Assembly: GCA_025458025.1 (NCBI GenBank)
Contig: JALOTF010000013.1
Coordinates: 1 to 42,193, forward strand
Direction: 5' to 3'
Length of the DNA: 42,193 nt
DNA from: Beijerinckiaceae bacterium
GTDB lineage: Bacteria > Pseudomonadota > Alphaproteobacteria > Rhizobiales > Beijerinckiaceae
The notes under the pieces: generated by a model
The model's database searches: none
The model's input: the letters and a program-made list of their open reading frames with translations, nothing else
What the model was told of the DNA's origin: nothing
Shown: positions 1-8,791 of the stretch, in pieces
Layout: each line of letters opens with the position of its first letter
How positions within the stretch are numbered: position 1 is the stretch's first letter
Program-made: the position numbers and the translations under genes

Positions 1-660
1 GCCATCGTGCGCGAGCCGCAGGCCTTCCTGATGGATGAGCCGCTTTCGAACCTCGATGCGAAGCTGCGCGTGCATATGCGCGCGGAAATCGGCGCTTTGC
101 ACCAGCGTCTGGGCGTCACCACGATCTACGTCACGCATGACCAGATCGAGGCGATGACCATGGCGAACCGCATCGTCATCATGCGCGATGGCGAAATCCA
201 GCAGATCGCCGACCCGGAAACGATGTTCGAACGGCCCGCGAACCTGTTCGTCGCGGGTTTCATCGGCTCGCCCGGCATGAACTTCCTCACCGCGGAGGCG
301 CGCGGCGGCCACGCGCAACTCTTTGGCAGCGCCGTACCAGTGCCCGCCGGTGCGGAAGGCCCCGTGACCATCGGTCTCCGGCCCGAGCATATCGCCGCCG
401 GCCCCGGCGCGATGAGTTTCGAGGCCCGCCCCGTGCTGGTGGAGAGCCTGGGATCGGAAAAATACGTCTATTTTGAAGCGCCCGAGGCCAATCGCCCGCC
501 CCGGACCATCGCGCGATCCGATGAGGATCGTCGCGGCGAGCGCCTCATCGCCCGGCTGATGAATGCCGGCCCTGTGACGGTGGGCCAGCCCGTGACGCTG
601 TCGTTTGATCCTGCAAAACTTCACGTCTTCGACCCGGCGACGGGCGCGGCGATCCGGTGA
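1..660 (+). CDS. ABC transporter ATP-binding protein, C-terminal part (sugar/glycerol-3-phosphate type)
   Basis: This gene is cut by the left edge of the window, so the Walker A motif is missing. The first codons read in frame as AIVREPQ, followed by the Walker B/D-loop block MDEPLSNLDAKLR (visible residues 11-23) and the H-loop YVTHDQ with His46. The C-terminal part has the MalK/UgpC-style regulatory (TOBE/OB) fold, with IGLRPEHI near the middle. By family it powers uptake of a sugar or glycerol phosphate across the inner membrane. The stop lies 7 bases before the next gene, so it is probably the first visible member of a four-gene operon. The substrate cannot be read from this fragment. Confidence 0.93.
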   Translation, partial: AIVREPQAFLMDEPLSNLDAKLRVHMRAEIGALHQRLGVTTIYVTHDQIEAMTMANRIVIMRDGEIQQIADPETMFERPANLFVAGFIGSPGMNFLTAEARGGHAQLFGSAVPVPAGAEGPVTIGLRPEHIAAGPGAMSFEARPVLVESLGSEKYVYFEAPEANRPPRTIARSDEDRRGERLIARLMNAGPVTVGQPVTLSFDPAKLHVFDPATGAAIR

Positions 661-667
661 GGTGCAA

Positions 668-1651
668 ATGACCATCCTTGTCACCGGCAGCGCGGGCCGC
701 ATTGGCCGCAATCTCGTCGCGGCCTTGCTCGCGCGCGGCGAAAAGGTGCGCGGGCTGGATTTGCGCGCCAGCGGCATCACGCATTCCGCTTTCGACGAGG
801 TCGAGGGTGCTTTCGACAATGCGGAAGCGGTCGGCAAGGCCATGCGCGATGTGCGCGCGGTGTTCCATCTCGGCGCCTTCATGTCCTGGCTTCCGCAGGA
901 TCAGGCGAAGCTTTTCGCGGCGAATGTCGAGGGCACGCGCGTGGTGCTGGAGGCGGCCTTGGCGGCGAAGGTGCAGCGCTTTCTCTTCGCCTCCTCCGGC
1001 GAGGTCTATCCCGAGGGCGCGCCGGAATTCCTGCCGGTGGATGAGAGCCACCCGCTGAAACCGCGCTCGGCCTATGGGCTCACGAAGCTTCTGGGCGAGG
1101 AAATGCTGCGATGGGCCGGCCGCAGCCATGGCCTCGCTGTCACCATCCTCCGCTTCTCGCACACGCAGGATGCGAGCGAACTGCTGGACCCCGAGAGCTT
1201 CTTCTCCGGCCCGCGCTTCTTCCTTCAGGCGCGCATCCGCCAGCAGGAAGGGTTCGGCAATGCCGCGGCGGTCACGGCTCTGCGCGCGGCGGATGATGGC
1301 CAACCGGCCCATGTGCTCGCGCAAAACGAGAAGGGGCGCCCCTTCCGCATGGTGATCACCGAGACGCGCGACATGGTGGCGGGCCTGCTCGCCGCCGTCG
1401 ATACCCCGGCCATGGTGGGCGAAACCTGCAATCTCGGCGCGACGGAAGCGGTGGATTTCGCCGAAGCCCTGCCGAAAATGGCGGCGATCACCGGCCTGCC
1501 TGTGCGGGCCGTGAACCTGCCGGGCGCGGGCGTGTTCTACGAAACCTCGAATGCCCGCATGCGCAAACTCACCGGCTTCAAACCCGTCTGGACCTTCGAC
1601 CGCATGCTTGAGGAGGCAGCCATCGCATGGCGAGCGAAGCGGAAGTCCTGA
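668..1651 (+). CDS. NAD-dependent epimerase/dehydratase family protein
   Basis: This is a 327-residue extended short-chain dehydrogenase. It opens directly with the Rossmann motif TGSAGRIG (residues 6-13) and has the catalytic Tyr136 and Lys140 in SAYGLTK, with the preceding Ser-rich FASSGE block. I chose the ATG at 668 because the Rossmann strand begins at once and the upstream extension overlaps the ABC gene. It overlaps the next gene by 25 bases, which suggests translational coupling. Family members act on nucleotide sugars, uronates or similar sugar derivatives. With an ABC ATPase, an SMP-30 domain and an SDR beside it, a role in sugar or sugar-acid catabolism is an inference. The substrate is unknown. 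Confidence 0.88.
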   Translation: MTILVTGSAGRIGRNLVAALLARGEKVRGLDLRASGITHSAFDEVEGAFDNAEAVGKAMRDVRAVFHLGAFMSWLPQDQAKLFAANVEGTRVVLEAALAAKVQRFLFASSGEVYPEGAPEFLPVDESHPLKPRSAYGLTKLLGEEMLRWAGRSHGLAVTILRFSHTQDASELLDPESFFSGPRFFLQARIRQQEGFGNAAAVTALRAADDGQPAHVLAQNEKGRPFRMVITETRDMVAGLLAAVDTPAMVGETCNLGATEAVDFAEALPKMAAITGLPVRAVNLPGAGVFYETSNARMRKLTGFKPVWTFDRMLEEAAIAWRAKRKS

Positions 1652-3339
1652 AACCCGATGAACGCGACCTGCCCGGCGGCGCGGCGGCGCTCGCAAAGGG
1701 GCTCTACCTGCTTGACGTGATCGGCGAGCAGGAGCACCCTGCGCGCTTCAAGGATCTGCAGATCGCGACCGGCCTGCCCAAGGCGACGCTCGCGCGCATG
1801 CTGCAAACGCTCGTGGCCTTCCGGCTCGTGCGGCACGAGGAGCGTGACAACACCTATCGCCTCGGCAATCGCCTGTTCGAGCTGGCGCACCGGGTGTGGG
1901 AGACCTTCGATCTGCGCGGTGCCGCTGCCTCGCAGCTCGAAAGGCTGGCCCTGGAAGCACGGGAAACCGTGGCCATCGGCACGCTCGACAACGACCAGTT
2001 CGTCTATATCGACCAGCGCAGCCAGGGCGGGCCCTTCGGTTTTCGCATCGAGGTGGGGCGGCGCGCGCCACTCTACTGCACCGCCGTGGGCAAGGCGCTG
2101 CTGGCCTTTTCCACCCCGCATGACCAGCGCGCGATTCTCCATCGCATCAGCATCGAGGCTTTCACGCCGAACACGCTGGTGGAGCCCGAATTGCTGCTGG
2201 CAGATCTCGCGCTGACCCGCGCGCGCGGCTATGCGATTTCCAACGGCGAGCATGTGGAAGGCGTGGTCTCGGTCGCGGCTCCGGTCTTCGATCACACCGG
2301 CAAGGCGATTGGCGCGATTGGCATGTTCGGGCCTTCCTCGCGCAATCCGGTGGATCGTTTGCATGATTTCGGACGCGACCTGATGGAAGCCGCGCGGCTC
2401 ATCTCCGGCAATGTCGGCGCGCCCTCGGTCAGCATCCATTCGCGCAAAGCGCCGGTGCGCGGGGCGGACCCCCGCGTGGAATGCGTGCTGCCCTGGAGTG
2501 CCAGCCTCGCGGAAGGGCCGTTCTGGTCGGTCGCCGAACAGCGGCTCTACTGGGTGGATATCCTTGAGCCGGCCGTGCATCGCTTCGATCCTGCGAGCGG
2601 TCACAACGAAACCTGCCCCCTGCCCCGCCTCGTGAGTTCGGTGATCGGGCGGCAATCTGGCGGGTTGATCGTCACCACCAGCGAAGGCGTGGAGGAACTC
2701 GATTTTTCCGCGCGCCAGCTCGTGAAGCGCGTCGATCCCGAGGCGATGCAGCCCGAAAACCGCTTCAACGACGCGAAATGCGATCCCCTCGGTCGGCTAT
2801 GGGCCGGCACGATGAGCCTCGATGCCACGCGCCAATCCGGCGCGCTCTACCGCATCGGGCAGGATTTCGGCTGGGATCGGATGGACAACCCCTTTACGGT
2901 CGCGAACGGGCTCGACTGGAGTCCGGATGGCCGCACCTTCTACTTCACGGATTCGAGTGCGGGTGCGATCTATGCCTACGAGTTCGATCCCGCGCGCGGC
3001 ACTTTGGGCAAGCGTCGTATCTTCGCGCGCATTGACGCGAAAGAGGGCCGCCCGGATGGCCTGACGGTCGATGCCGAAGGCTGCGTCTGGTCGGCCTTGT
3101 GGGATGGCTGGTGCGTGCGCCGTTTCGATCCCGCTGGCCGCGTGATGCAGGATCTGCGCGTGCCCGTGCCGCGTCCCACCAGCGTGGCCTTTGGCGGCAA
3201 GGATCTCCGCACCCTGTTCATCACCTCCGCGCGAGTGCGCGTGCCGGCGAAAATCCTCGCGGAAGCACCCTTCTCCGGCGGCCTTCTCGCGGCGGAAATC
3301 GGCGTTGCGGGCCGCGCGCCGAACCTCTTCGCGGGCTGA
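1627..3339 (+). CDS. IclR-type regulator fused to an SMP-30/gluconolactonase domain
   Basis: This 570-residue protein has two parts. Residues about 19-80 form an IclR winged helix-turn-helix (recognition region near ATGLPKATLARML, 47-59), and about 95-262 form the IclR effector-binding domain. Residues about 285-570 form a six-bladed SMP-30/regucalcin propeller. The expected metal-ligand positions appear as Glu296 (AEGPFW), Asn381 (RFND), Asn427 (ANGLD) and Asp477 (PDGLT). SMP-30 enzymes hydrolyse sugar lactones. I infer that this protein senses and/or hydrolyses a sugar lactone made by the neighbouring dehydrogenases. The reading frame is continuous across the junction (about 262-285), so this is a true fusion in this sequence. 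Usual IclR proteins are about 250-280 residues. Confidence 0.9.
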   Translation: MASEAEVLKPDERDLPGGAAALAKGLYLLDVIGEQEHPARFKDLQIATGLPKATLARMLQTLVAFRLVRHEERDNTYRLGNRLFELAHRVWETFDLRGAAASQLERLALEARETVAIGTLDNDQFVYIDQRSQGGPFGFRIEVGRRAPLYCTAVGKALLAFSTPHDQRAILHRISIEAFTPNTLVEPELLLADLALTRARGYAISNGEHVEGVVSVAAPVFDHTGKAIGAIGMFGPSSRNPVDRLHDFGRDLMEAARLISGNVGAPSVSIHSRKAPVRGADPRVECVLPWSASLAEGPFWSVAEQRLYWVDILEPAVHRFDPASGHNETCPLPRLVSSVIGRQSGGLIVTTSEGVEELDFSARQLVKRVDPEAMQPENRFNDAKCDPLGRLWAGTMSLDATRQSGALYRIGQDFGWDRMDNPFTVANGLDWSPDGRTFYFTDSSAGAIYAYEFDPARGTLGKRRIFARIDAKEGRPDGLTVDAEGCVWSALWDGWCVRRFDPAGRVMQDLRVPVPRPTSVAFGGKDLRTLFITSARVRVPAKILAEAPFSGGLLAAEIGVAGRAPNLFAG

Positions 3340-3342
3340 ACC

Positions 3343-4080
3343 ATGCCCGCGCGCTACCCCGATCTCGAACAGGCAAGCGTGCTCATCACCGGCGGCGCGC
3401 AGGGCATCGGCCTTGCGATGGTCGAAGCCTTTCTGGCGCAAGGCGCGCGTGTGGGCGTACTGGATCTCGCGGAGGAGACCGCCTATCACCCCGATCTCGT
3501 GGCCGAACGCGTGGATCTCCGCGATATCCCGGCGATGCAGGCGGCCATCGCGCGCATCGCCACGAAAATCGGCCCGCCCTCCGTGCTCATCAACAACGCG
3601 GCGCAGGATACGCGCCACGCTTTCGCAAGCCTCACGGTGGAAGAATGGGATGAGCGGATAGCTGTCAATCTGCGCCACCAGCTTTTCGCGGCGCAGGCCG
3701 TGGCACCGGCGATGCGCGCGGCGGGGCGCGGCGTGATCCTCAATATGGGCTCCATCGCCTGGATGAAGGGCTCGACCAATCTCATCGCCTACACAACCGC
3801 GAAATCCGCGATCGACGGCCTCACCCGCTCACTCTCGCGTGAATTGGGGCCGGATGGCATCCGCGTGAATGCCATCGCGCCGGGCTGGGTGATGACCGAA
3901 CGGCAATTGCGCGAGCACGCGACGCCCGAAAAGCGCGCGAACAACCTCGCCGCGCAGGCTCTGAAACGCGAGATCCAGCCCGAGGATATCGCCGATGCCG
4001 CCTTGTTCCTCTGTTCGGAGGCTGCACGGTGCATTACGGGGCAAACGCTCATCGTGGATGGCGGCGTTTGTTACGGTTGA
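3343..4080 (+). CDS. SDR-family oxidoreductase
   Basis: This 245-residue classical short-chain dehydrogenase/reductase has the cofactor motif TGGAQGIG (residues 16-23), NNAA (84-87), and the catalytic set Ser137, Tyr150 and Lys154 (YTTAK). It ends with the usual GQTLIVDGG block. It starts 3 bases after the preceding stop and closes the presumed operon. Its neighbours suggest oxidation of a sugar or sugar derivative to a lactone, which the SMP-30 domain next door could hydrolyse. That link is inference. The specific substrate is not visible. Confidence 0.9.
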   Translation: MPARYPDLEQASVLITGGAQGIGLAMVEAFLAQGARVGVLDLAEETAYHPDLVAERVDLRDIPAMQAAIARIATKIGPPSVLINNAAQDTRHAFASLTVEEWDERIAVNLRHQLFAAQAVAPAMRAAGRGVILNMGSIAWMKGSTNLIAYTTAKSAIDGLTRSLSRELGPDGIRVNAIAPGWVMTERQLREHATPEKRANNLAAQALKREIQPEDIADAALFLCSEAARCITGQTLIVDGGVCYG

Positions 4081-4122
4081 CGGGCTTCGGTTGCGCCACA
4101 TCAAAGTGAAAGGCAAAATGGA

Positions 4123-4140
4123 CGTCATCATGGATTGACA
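4123..4140. promoter_or_regulatory. Degenerate PpsR/CrtJ operator before bchE
   Basis: The sequence is CGT-N12-ACA, one base away from the TGT-N12-ACA consensus. It lies 23 bases upstream of the chosen bchE start. A TTGACA hexamer at 4135-4140 is too close to the start codon to serve as its -35 element. If functional, the site may block RNA polymerase rather than overlap a promoter. Confidence 0.45.
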
Positions 4141-4163
4141 GCTGTTCATCCATGAGGCCCGCC

Positions 4164-5807
4164 ATGCGGATTGTTCTGATCCACCCGAACTACCATTCCG
4201 GCGGTGCCGAAATTGCCGGCAACTGGCCGCCTGCCTGGGTGGCCTATCTCGCCGGGGCCGCCAAAAAGGCGGGCTTCCCGGATGTGCATTTCATCGATGC
4301 GATGACGCATGACCTCTCGGATGAAGTGGTCCGCGAGAAGCTCGAGGCACTCCAGCCCGATGTGGTGGGTGCCACCGCCATCACGCCCTCGATCTACAAG
4401 GCCGAGCGCGTGCTGCAGATCGCCCGCGAGGCCTGCCCGAAAGCCGTGACGGTTCTCGGCGGCGTGCACGCCACCTTCATGTACAAGCAGGTTCTGCCCG
4501 AGGCGCCGTGGATCGATTGCATCGTGCGGGGCGAGGGCGAGGATATTTTCGTCAATCTTCTCAAGGCGGTGAAGGCCGGTGAATGGCCCGAGGCGCGCGC
4601 TTCCATCAAGGGCCTCGCGTATATGGTCGATGGCAAGGTGCTCGCCACCCCCGCCGCGCCCACGGTGAAGGATATCGACGGGCTTTCGCCGGATTGGTCG
4701 ATCCTCGACTGGGACAAATATCGCTACATTCCGCTGGGCGTGAAGGTGGCCATTCCCAACATGGCGCGGGGCTGCCCCTTCACCTGCTCCTTCTGCTCGC
4801 AATGGAAATTCTGGCGCGATTACCGCATCCGCGACCCCAAGAAGGTGGTCGATGAGATCGTCGAGCTGAAGGAGAAGCACGGTGTCGGCTTCTTCATCCT
4901 CGCGGATGAGGAACCCACCATCAACCGCAAGAAATTCATTCAATTCTGCAACGAGTTGATCGACCGGAAGGTGAATATCCTCTGGGGCATCAACACCCGC
5001 GTGACCGACATTCTGCGCGATGAGGACATCCTGCCGCTCTATCGCAAGGCCGGGCTCATCCACGTTTCGCTCGGTACGGAAGCTGCGGCCCAGATGAAGC
5101 TCGATCTCTTCAACAAGGAGACGACGGTCGCGCAGAACAAGAAGGCGATCCAGCTCCTGCGCGATGCGGGCATCGTGGTGGAAGCGCAGTTCATCGTCGG
5201 CCTCGAGAACGAGACAGCGGAGACCCTGGAAGAAACCTATCGCATGGCGCAGGACTGGAAACCCGACCTCGCCAACTGGTCGATGTATACGCCCTGGCCG
5301 TTCTCGGATCTCTTCCGCGACCTCGGCGACAAGGTGGAGATCTTCGATTACGAGAAGTACAATTTCGTCACACCGATCATGAAGCCCGACTCGATGGATC
5401 GCGGCGAGTTGCTCGACCGGGTGATGAACAATTACAGGCGCTTCTACATGAAGAAGGCGCTGTTCTCCTACCCCTGGCAGGGCTCTGGCGACCGCCGGCG
5501 CTACCTGCTGGGCTGCCTCAAGGCCTTCCTCAAGGCCGGGTTCGAACGCAAGTTCTACGATCTCGGCAAGGTGGATTACTGGGGCCCGCAAAGCCGCAAG
5601 AAGGTGCATTTCGACTTCGATACCAGCCGCAAGCGCGCGGATGACAACGATGTCGAATGGCAAACCACGCATAACCGCCAGAGCCAGAAAAAGGCGCGCG
5701 AAACCGCCTTGGCCTGTGGCGGCGGCAAGGAGCAGATGGACGACCTCGGTGAGGCCCCGCCCCCGCGCGTGGAGATCACCAGCAATGTCCCGCGCATGAA
5801 GATCTGA
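4164..5807 (+). CDS. bchE: Anaerobic Mg-protoporphyrin IX monomethyl ester cyclase (radical SAM, B12-binding)
   Basis: BchE forms the isocyclic ring E of bacteriochlorophyll without oxygen. The 547-residue protein has an N-terminal cobalamin-binding domain beginning [14 protein letters not shown], then the radical-SAM cluster motif CPFTCSFC with Cys204, Cys208 and Cys211, and the long C-terminal region typical of BchE. A second ATG lies 12 bases upstream (4152). I prefer 4164 because family members begin at MRI and a GAGG-like ribosome site precedes it. bchJ follows 7 bases after the stop. No oxygen-dependent acsF is present in the window. Confidence 0.96.
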   Translation: MRIVLIHPNYHSGGAEIAGNWPPAWVAYLAGAAKKAGFPDVHFIDAMTHDLSDEVVREKLEALQPDVVGATAITPSIYKAERVLQIAREACPKAVTVLGGVHATFMYKQVLPEAPWIDCIVRGEGEDIFVNLLKAVKAGEWPEARASIKGLAYMVDGKVLATPAAPTVKDIDGLSPDWSILDWDKYRYIPLGVKVAIPNMARGCPFTCSFCSQWKFWRDYRIRDPKKVVDEIVELKEKHGVGFFILADEEPTINRKKFIQFCNELIDRKVNILWGINTRVTDILRDEDILPLYRKAGLIHVSLGTEAAAQMKLDLFNKETTVAQNKKAIQLLRDAGIVVEAQFIVGLENETAETLEETYRMAQDWKPDLANWSMYTPWPFSDLFRDLGDKVEIFDYEKYNFVTPIMKPDSMDRGELLDRVMNNYRRFYMKKALFSYPWQGSGDRRRYLLGCLKAFLKAGFERKFYDLGKVDYWGPQSRKKVHFDFDTSRKRADDNDVEWQTTHNRQSQKKARETALACGGGKEQMDDLGEAPPPRVEITSNVPRMKI

Positions 5808-5814
5808 CCGTGCC

Positions 5815-6414
5815 ATGAGCGCGCCGGCGGAACCCGGGCGCATCGGCCCCAACGCGATCACGCGCATGGCCGAGGCGCTGGAACTGCTCGCCGGTGCGCA
5901 GGCACGCGATGCAATATTCGAGGAAGCGGGGCTCACGCATCATCTCGCGACGCCTCCTACCAGGATGGTGCCGGATGACGAGGTGGCGCTCCTGCATGCG
6001 GCCGTTTTCGCGCATCTCGGCGTCGCACGCGGGCGCGCCATCGGCGTCGAAGCTGGCCGCCGCACAGGGGCCTATCTGCTCGGACACCGCATTCCGAAAC
6101 TCGCGCGATGGCTGCTGCCTCTGCTGCCCCGACGCCTGGCGCTGAATATCCTGCTGAAAGCCATCGAGCGCCATGCCTGGACCTTCGCGGGCCGGGGCGT
6201 CTTCACCTGGAAAGCCACGTCCGAGGGCTTCGAGCTGAGCCTCGAGAACAACCCCGTGAGCCGGAAGATCTGGGCTGAGGAAGCGGTCTGCGACTATTAC
6301 GGCGCGACTTTCGAAACGCTGTTCCGCGCATTGGCCGGGCCGAATATCCGAGTTGAGGAAACCGAATGCGCCGCCGCCAGCGATCCGCGCTGCGTGTTCC
6401 GCGTCACGCTCTGA
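5815..6414 (+). CDS. bchJ: BchJ, V4R-domain bacteriochlorophyll biosynthesis protein
   Basis: This 199-residue protein matches BchJ, encoded directly after bchE as in many PGCs. The C-terminal half (about residues 120-199) is the V4R/heme-NO-binding-like small-molecule fold, with HAWTFAG, the ENNP turn, the CDYY segment and a final ECAAASDPRC cysteine block. It was first named a 4-vinyl reductase. That activity is now usually assigned to other enzymes, so a tetrapyrrole-binding or carrier role is possible. The gene ends 202 bases before pufM, which converges on it. Confidence 0.92.
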   Translation: MSAPAEPGRIGPNAITRMAEALELLAGAQARDAIFEEAGLTHHLATPPTRMVPDDEVALLHAAVFAHLGVARGRAIGVEAGRRTGAYLLGHRIPKLARWLLPLLPRRLALNILLKAIERHAWTFAGRGVFTWKATSEGFELSLENNPVSRKIWAEEAVCDYYGATFETLFRALAGPNIRVEETECAAASDPRCVFRVTL

Positions 6415-6500
6415 TCGACGCCATCCCTCGTCCAATCCACCAATCTGCCGGATGCAGCCGTTGACGCGGCGCGCCGGAAGCGGACCTTGCCATCCAGACC

Positions 6501-6540
6501 AAAAAAAACAGGCCACACTCGGGGGGCGAGGTGGCCTGTT
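6501..6540 (-). terminator. Intrinsic terminator of the puf operon
   Basis: On the minus strand a GC-rich hairpin is followed by eight Ts. The arms AACAGGCCAC / GTGGCCTGTT (6507-6516 and 6531-6540) pair perfectly. An inner ctc/gag pair extends the stem, and the A-tract at 6501-6508 becomes the U-tract. It lies 75 bases past the pufM stop. There is no T-run on the plus side, so it should act mainly on puf transcripts. Confidence 0.92.
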
Positions 6541-6583
6541 AGACGAAACCGGCGCTGAATGGCAGGAGAGCGGGCGGTTCCGT

Positions 6584-6605
6584 TTATCCGGAGGGCACCG
6601 GATAA
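6584..6605 (-). other. Hairpin directly after pufM
   Basis: A perfect 8-bp inverted repeat, TTATCCGG / CCGGATAA, has a 6-base loop and sits 10 bases past the pufM stop. It lacks a U-tract, so it more likely protects the mRNA 3' end than terminates transcription. It stands in tandem with the terminator at 6501-6540. Confidence 0.7.
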
Positions 6606-6615
6606 CTCTTGAGCA

Positions 6616-7572
6616 CTAGACCGGCGGCGGAGTCGCGGGCCACTGGTTGGGATCGGCCGGAACAATCAGGTGCTTCACACCCCATTCGTACCAGTTGTCC
6701 ACGACGGTTCCGGTGAGCAGGATACCGATGCCGCCAGTGATGGGGCAGAGGATCGCAAACCAGTAGGCCCAGCGGTGGATGGATTCCATCGTCGCGTTGA
6801 AGCCCATCGTCCACCTCCAGAAGAGGGCTGCACGCTCGGACGCCGTACCGCGATCCGTGATCTGCTCGATCTCGCGCTCGCCGCCGTAGCGGCTGACGGC
6901 CAGGATGGTGCCGGCATGCATCGCGAAGAGCAGCGCAGAGCCATAGAGGAAGGCGATCGAGAGGGCATGGAACGGGTTGTAGAAGAGGTTCCCGTACCGG
7001 ATCGAGAAGTTTTGCGTCCAATCGAGGTGGCTGAAGATGCCGAACGGCACCGCCTCGCTCCAACTGCCCATCATGAGCGGGCGGATGAAGCCCAGCACGA
7101 GATAGAGCCAGATCGCCGCCGCAAAGGCCCAGGCCACATGCGTGCCCATGCCCAAAGCCCGGGCCCGCCGATAGGTGCGCACCCACCACAGCAGGATGGA
7201 GGTGGTGAGGAAGAACCCCGCCATCAGCCACCAGCCGCCTTCCGCCAGCGGCGGAATGGAGAGGCCATATTCCGGCTTCGGCGGATCGAGCGTAAGCCAG
7301 AAGAGCTTGCGCACGAACTGCACCGGATCCCAGTTCACCGACGCCCACATATTGAGGCCGATGATCTCGATCGCGATGATGCCGCAGACGATGGAGGTGA
7401 GCCCGGTCCAGCCCAGATAGATCGGGCCGATCTGGGCATCACCGAACTTGCCGAGCCAGTAGTTGCTCGTGGTTGCGGTGCCGCGATCCGAGGCGCTGTC
7501 CGTCAGGGGAACGCCGAGATCGGGTTCACCATGCACCTGAACCTTGGTGAAGATATTCTGATAATAGGCCAT
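6616..7572 (-). CDS. pufM: Photosynthetic reaction centre M subunit
   Basis: PufM is one of the two membrane subunits of the type-2 reaction centre. The 318-residue protein has five transmembrane helices. The bacteriochlorophyll and iron ligand blocks are all present: SHLDW, NPFHALS, FAMHAGT, the iron-ligand Glu in GGEREIEQ, and IHRWAYW. The Tyr in [10 protein letters not shown] near the primary donor is present. The start ATG at 7572 has GAGG upstream and lies 36 bases after the pufL stop. No pufC or pufX follows; hairpins and a terminator come directly after the stop. No key residue is missing. Confidence 0.98.
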   Translation of the reverse strand: MAYYQNIFTKVQVHGEPDLGVPLTDSASDRGTATTSNYWLGKFGDAQIGPIYLGWTGLTSIVCGIIAIEIIGLNMWASVNWDPVQFVRKLFWLTLDPPKPEYGLSIPPLAEGGWWLMAGFFLTTSILLWWVRTYRRARALGMGTHVAWAFAAAIWLYLVLGFIRPLMMGSWSEAVPFGIFSHLDWTQNFSIRYGNLFYNPFHALSIAFLYGSALLFAMHAGTILAVSRYGGEREIEQITDRGTASERAALFWRWTMGFNATMESIHRWAYWFAILCPITGGIGILLTGTVVDNWYEWGVKHLIVPADPNQWPATPPPV

Positions 7573-7608
7573 GTTGAAGTCCTCGCCACTTGGGGGAGCC
7601 GGAGCTGA

Positions 7609-8454
7609 TCAGCGCGGAGAAAGCGCGGAATCAGCCCAGAACGGCCAGTTGAGCCACCAATTCCACCAATCTGCCCAATTCTCGGTCCAGTACGGGCCAG
7701 AGATGATGATGCAGACCGCACTCCAGAAGACCGCGGAGAGCGCGAGGAACAGCCCCAGGCGATGGACGCCCAGCGTGCCGATCGAATAGCCGATCGTATC
7801 GCGGAAGAAGCTGTTCTCATGCTCCGGAGTCTTCACGGTCTCGCCCTTGGCCGGGTTCGTGGCCGAGAGGATGAGGCCGCCATGCAGCGAGAGCGCGAGC
7901 GTGGTGGTGAAGAAGAACGTGATGGCGATCATATGCGCCGGGTTGTAGTGGAACTGGAGGTACTGGTACCCCGTGTTCGACACCCATTGCAGATGGCTGA
8001 AGATGCCATACGGGAACCCGTGACCCCAGGCGCCCAGCAGCAGCGGCCTGAAAATCACCAGCGTGACATAAGCGAGGATCGCGAAAGCGAAGGCGAAGGG
8101 CACATGATAGCCCATGCCAAGCTTGCGGCAGATTTCCACCTCACGCAAAGCCCAGGAACAGAAGGCGCCCGTGGCACAGATCGTGATGATCTGCCACAGA
8201 CCGCCCTCCGCCATCGGGGCAAAGGCGAGGCCATAGCTGACATCCGGCGGATTGATGCTGATCAGCCACGGGTTCCATGTGGGACCCTGGCTGGCGCCGT
8301 AGACAATGAGAGCCGTGCCGAGAAGAGCGAAGAACGCCGAGGTAAGGCCGAAAAAGCCGATATAGAACGGCCCGACCCAGAAATCGAAGAGATCGCCGCC
8401 GATCAACGTGCCCCCGCGGACACGGTATTTGCGTTCGAAACTGAGCAGTGCCAT
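7609..8454 (-). CDS. pufL: Photosynthetic reaction centre L subunit
   Basis: PufL pairs with PufM to hold the special pair, bacteriopheophytins and quinones. The 281-residue product begins [17 protein letters not shown]. It has the expected five helices and the His ligand blocks [14 protein letters not shown] and SLHGGL, plus LGVHRLG near the end. The ATG at 8454 is preceded by GGGGAGG at a good distance, which rules out the longer in-frame extension. It lies 108 bases downstream of pufA, separated by a stable mRNA hairpin. Length and residues are normal for the family. Confidence 0.98.
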   Translation of the reverse strand: MALLSFERKYRVRGGTLIGGDLFDFWVGPFYIGFFGLTSAFFALLGTALIVYGASQGPTWNPWLISINPPDVSYGLAFAPMAEGGLWQIITICATGAFCSWALREVEICRKLGMGYHVPFAFAFAILAYVTLVIFRPLLLGAWGHGFPYGIFSHLQWVSNTGYQYLQFHYNPAHMIAITFFFTTTLALSLHGGLILSATNPAKGETVKTPEHENSFFRDTIGYSIGTLGVHRLGLFLALSAVFWSAVCIIISGPYWTENWADWWNWWLNWPFWADSALSPR

Positions 8455-8517
8455 GGCGGCCTCCCCAAGAGACTCCATCGCAGCAAGCGACGGGCCGAAT
8501 GCGTTGCGAGAAAGGGC

Positions 8518-8547
8518 GACGGGATGCGTGAAACCACACACCCCGTC
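8518..8547 (-). other. pufA-pufL intercistronic mRNA hairpin
   Basis: Read on the minus strand, positions 8547-8518 fold into a 13-bp stem with a four-base loop. The outer arm is GACGGG/CCCGTC, and two G-U pairs keep the stem continuous in RNA, where the DNA would show mismatches. It lies between the antenna and reaction-centre genes. In Rhodobacter a hairpin at this place slows decay of the pufBA transcript segment and sets the LH1 to reaction-centre ratio. The same role here is inferred. Confidence 0.8.
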
Positions 8548-8562
8548 GGCCCGGGGTTCCGA

Positions 8563-8775
8563 TCAGGCAGCGATCTTGAAGATCGCGGCCGGAGCCGGCG
8601 GAACCATTTCAATCGTGATGCTCGCAGCCTTGCGAGCAGCCCGCGGACCTTCGATCCAGTTGAACCGGTCGGTCGAGAGCAGAATGAAATGGATCAGGAT
8701 CGCCAGACCAAAGAGGAACGTGAAAAGGGCGACCAGCGTGCGACGCGGATCAAAGATCTTCCAGACCTTCCACAT
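8563..8775 (-). CDS. pufA: Light-harvesting 1 alpha chain
   Basis: This 70-residue LH1 alpha polypeptide is a single-helix membrane protein that rings the reaction centre. It starts [12 protein letters not shown], then has the helix with the bacteriochlorophyll-binding His in [10 protein letters not shown] and the Trp of DRFNWIEG. The C-terminal tail after FNW is long (about 30 residues), alanine- and proline-rich, and may be trimmed. An AGGAAGG ribosome site precedes the start. pufB lies 16 bases upstream. Confidence 0.97.
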   Translation of the reverse strand: MWKVWKIFDPRRTLVALFTFLFGLAILIHFILLSTDRFNWIEGPRAARKAASITIEMVPPAPAAIFKIAA

Positions 8776-8791
8776 TTTCGTATCCTTCCTG

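Noticed and set aside
4146-5936. Antisense open frame of 596 codons opposite bchE
   Set aside because: It fully overlaps a gene with clear catalytic motifs, and its translation has no recognisable fold pattern.
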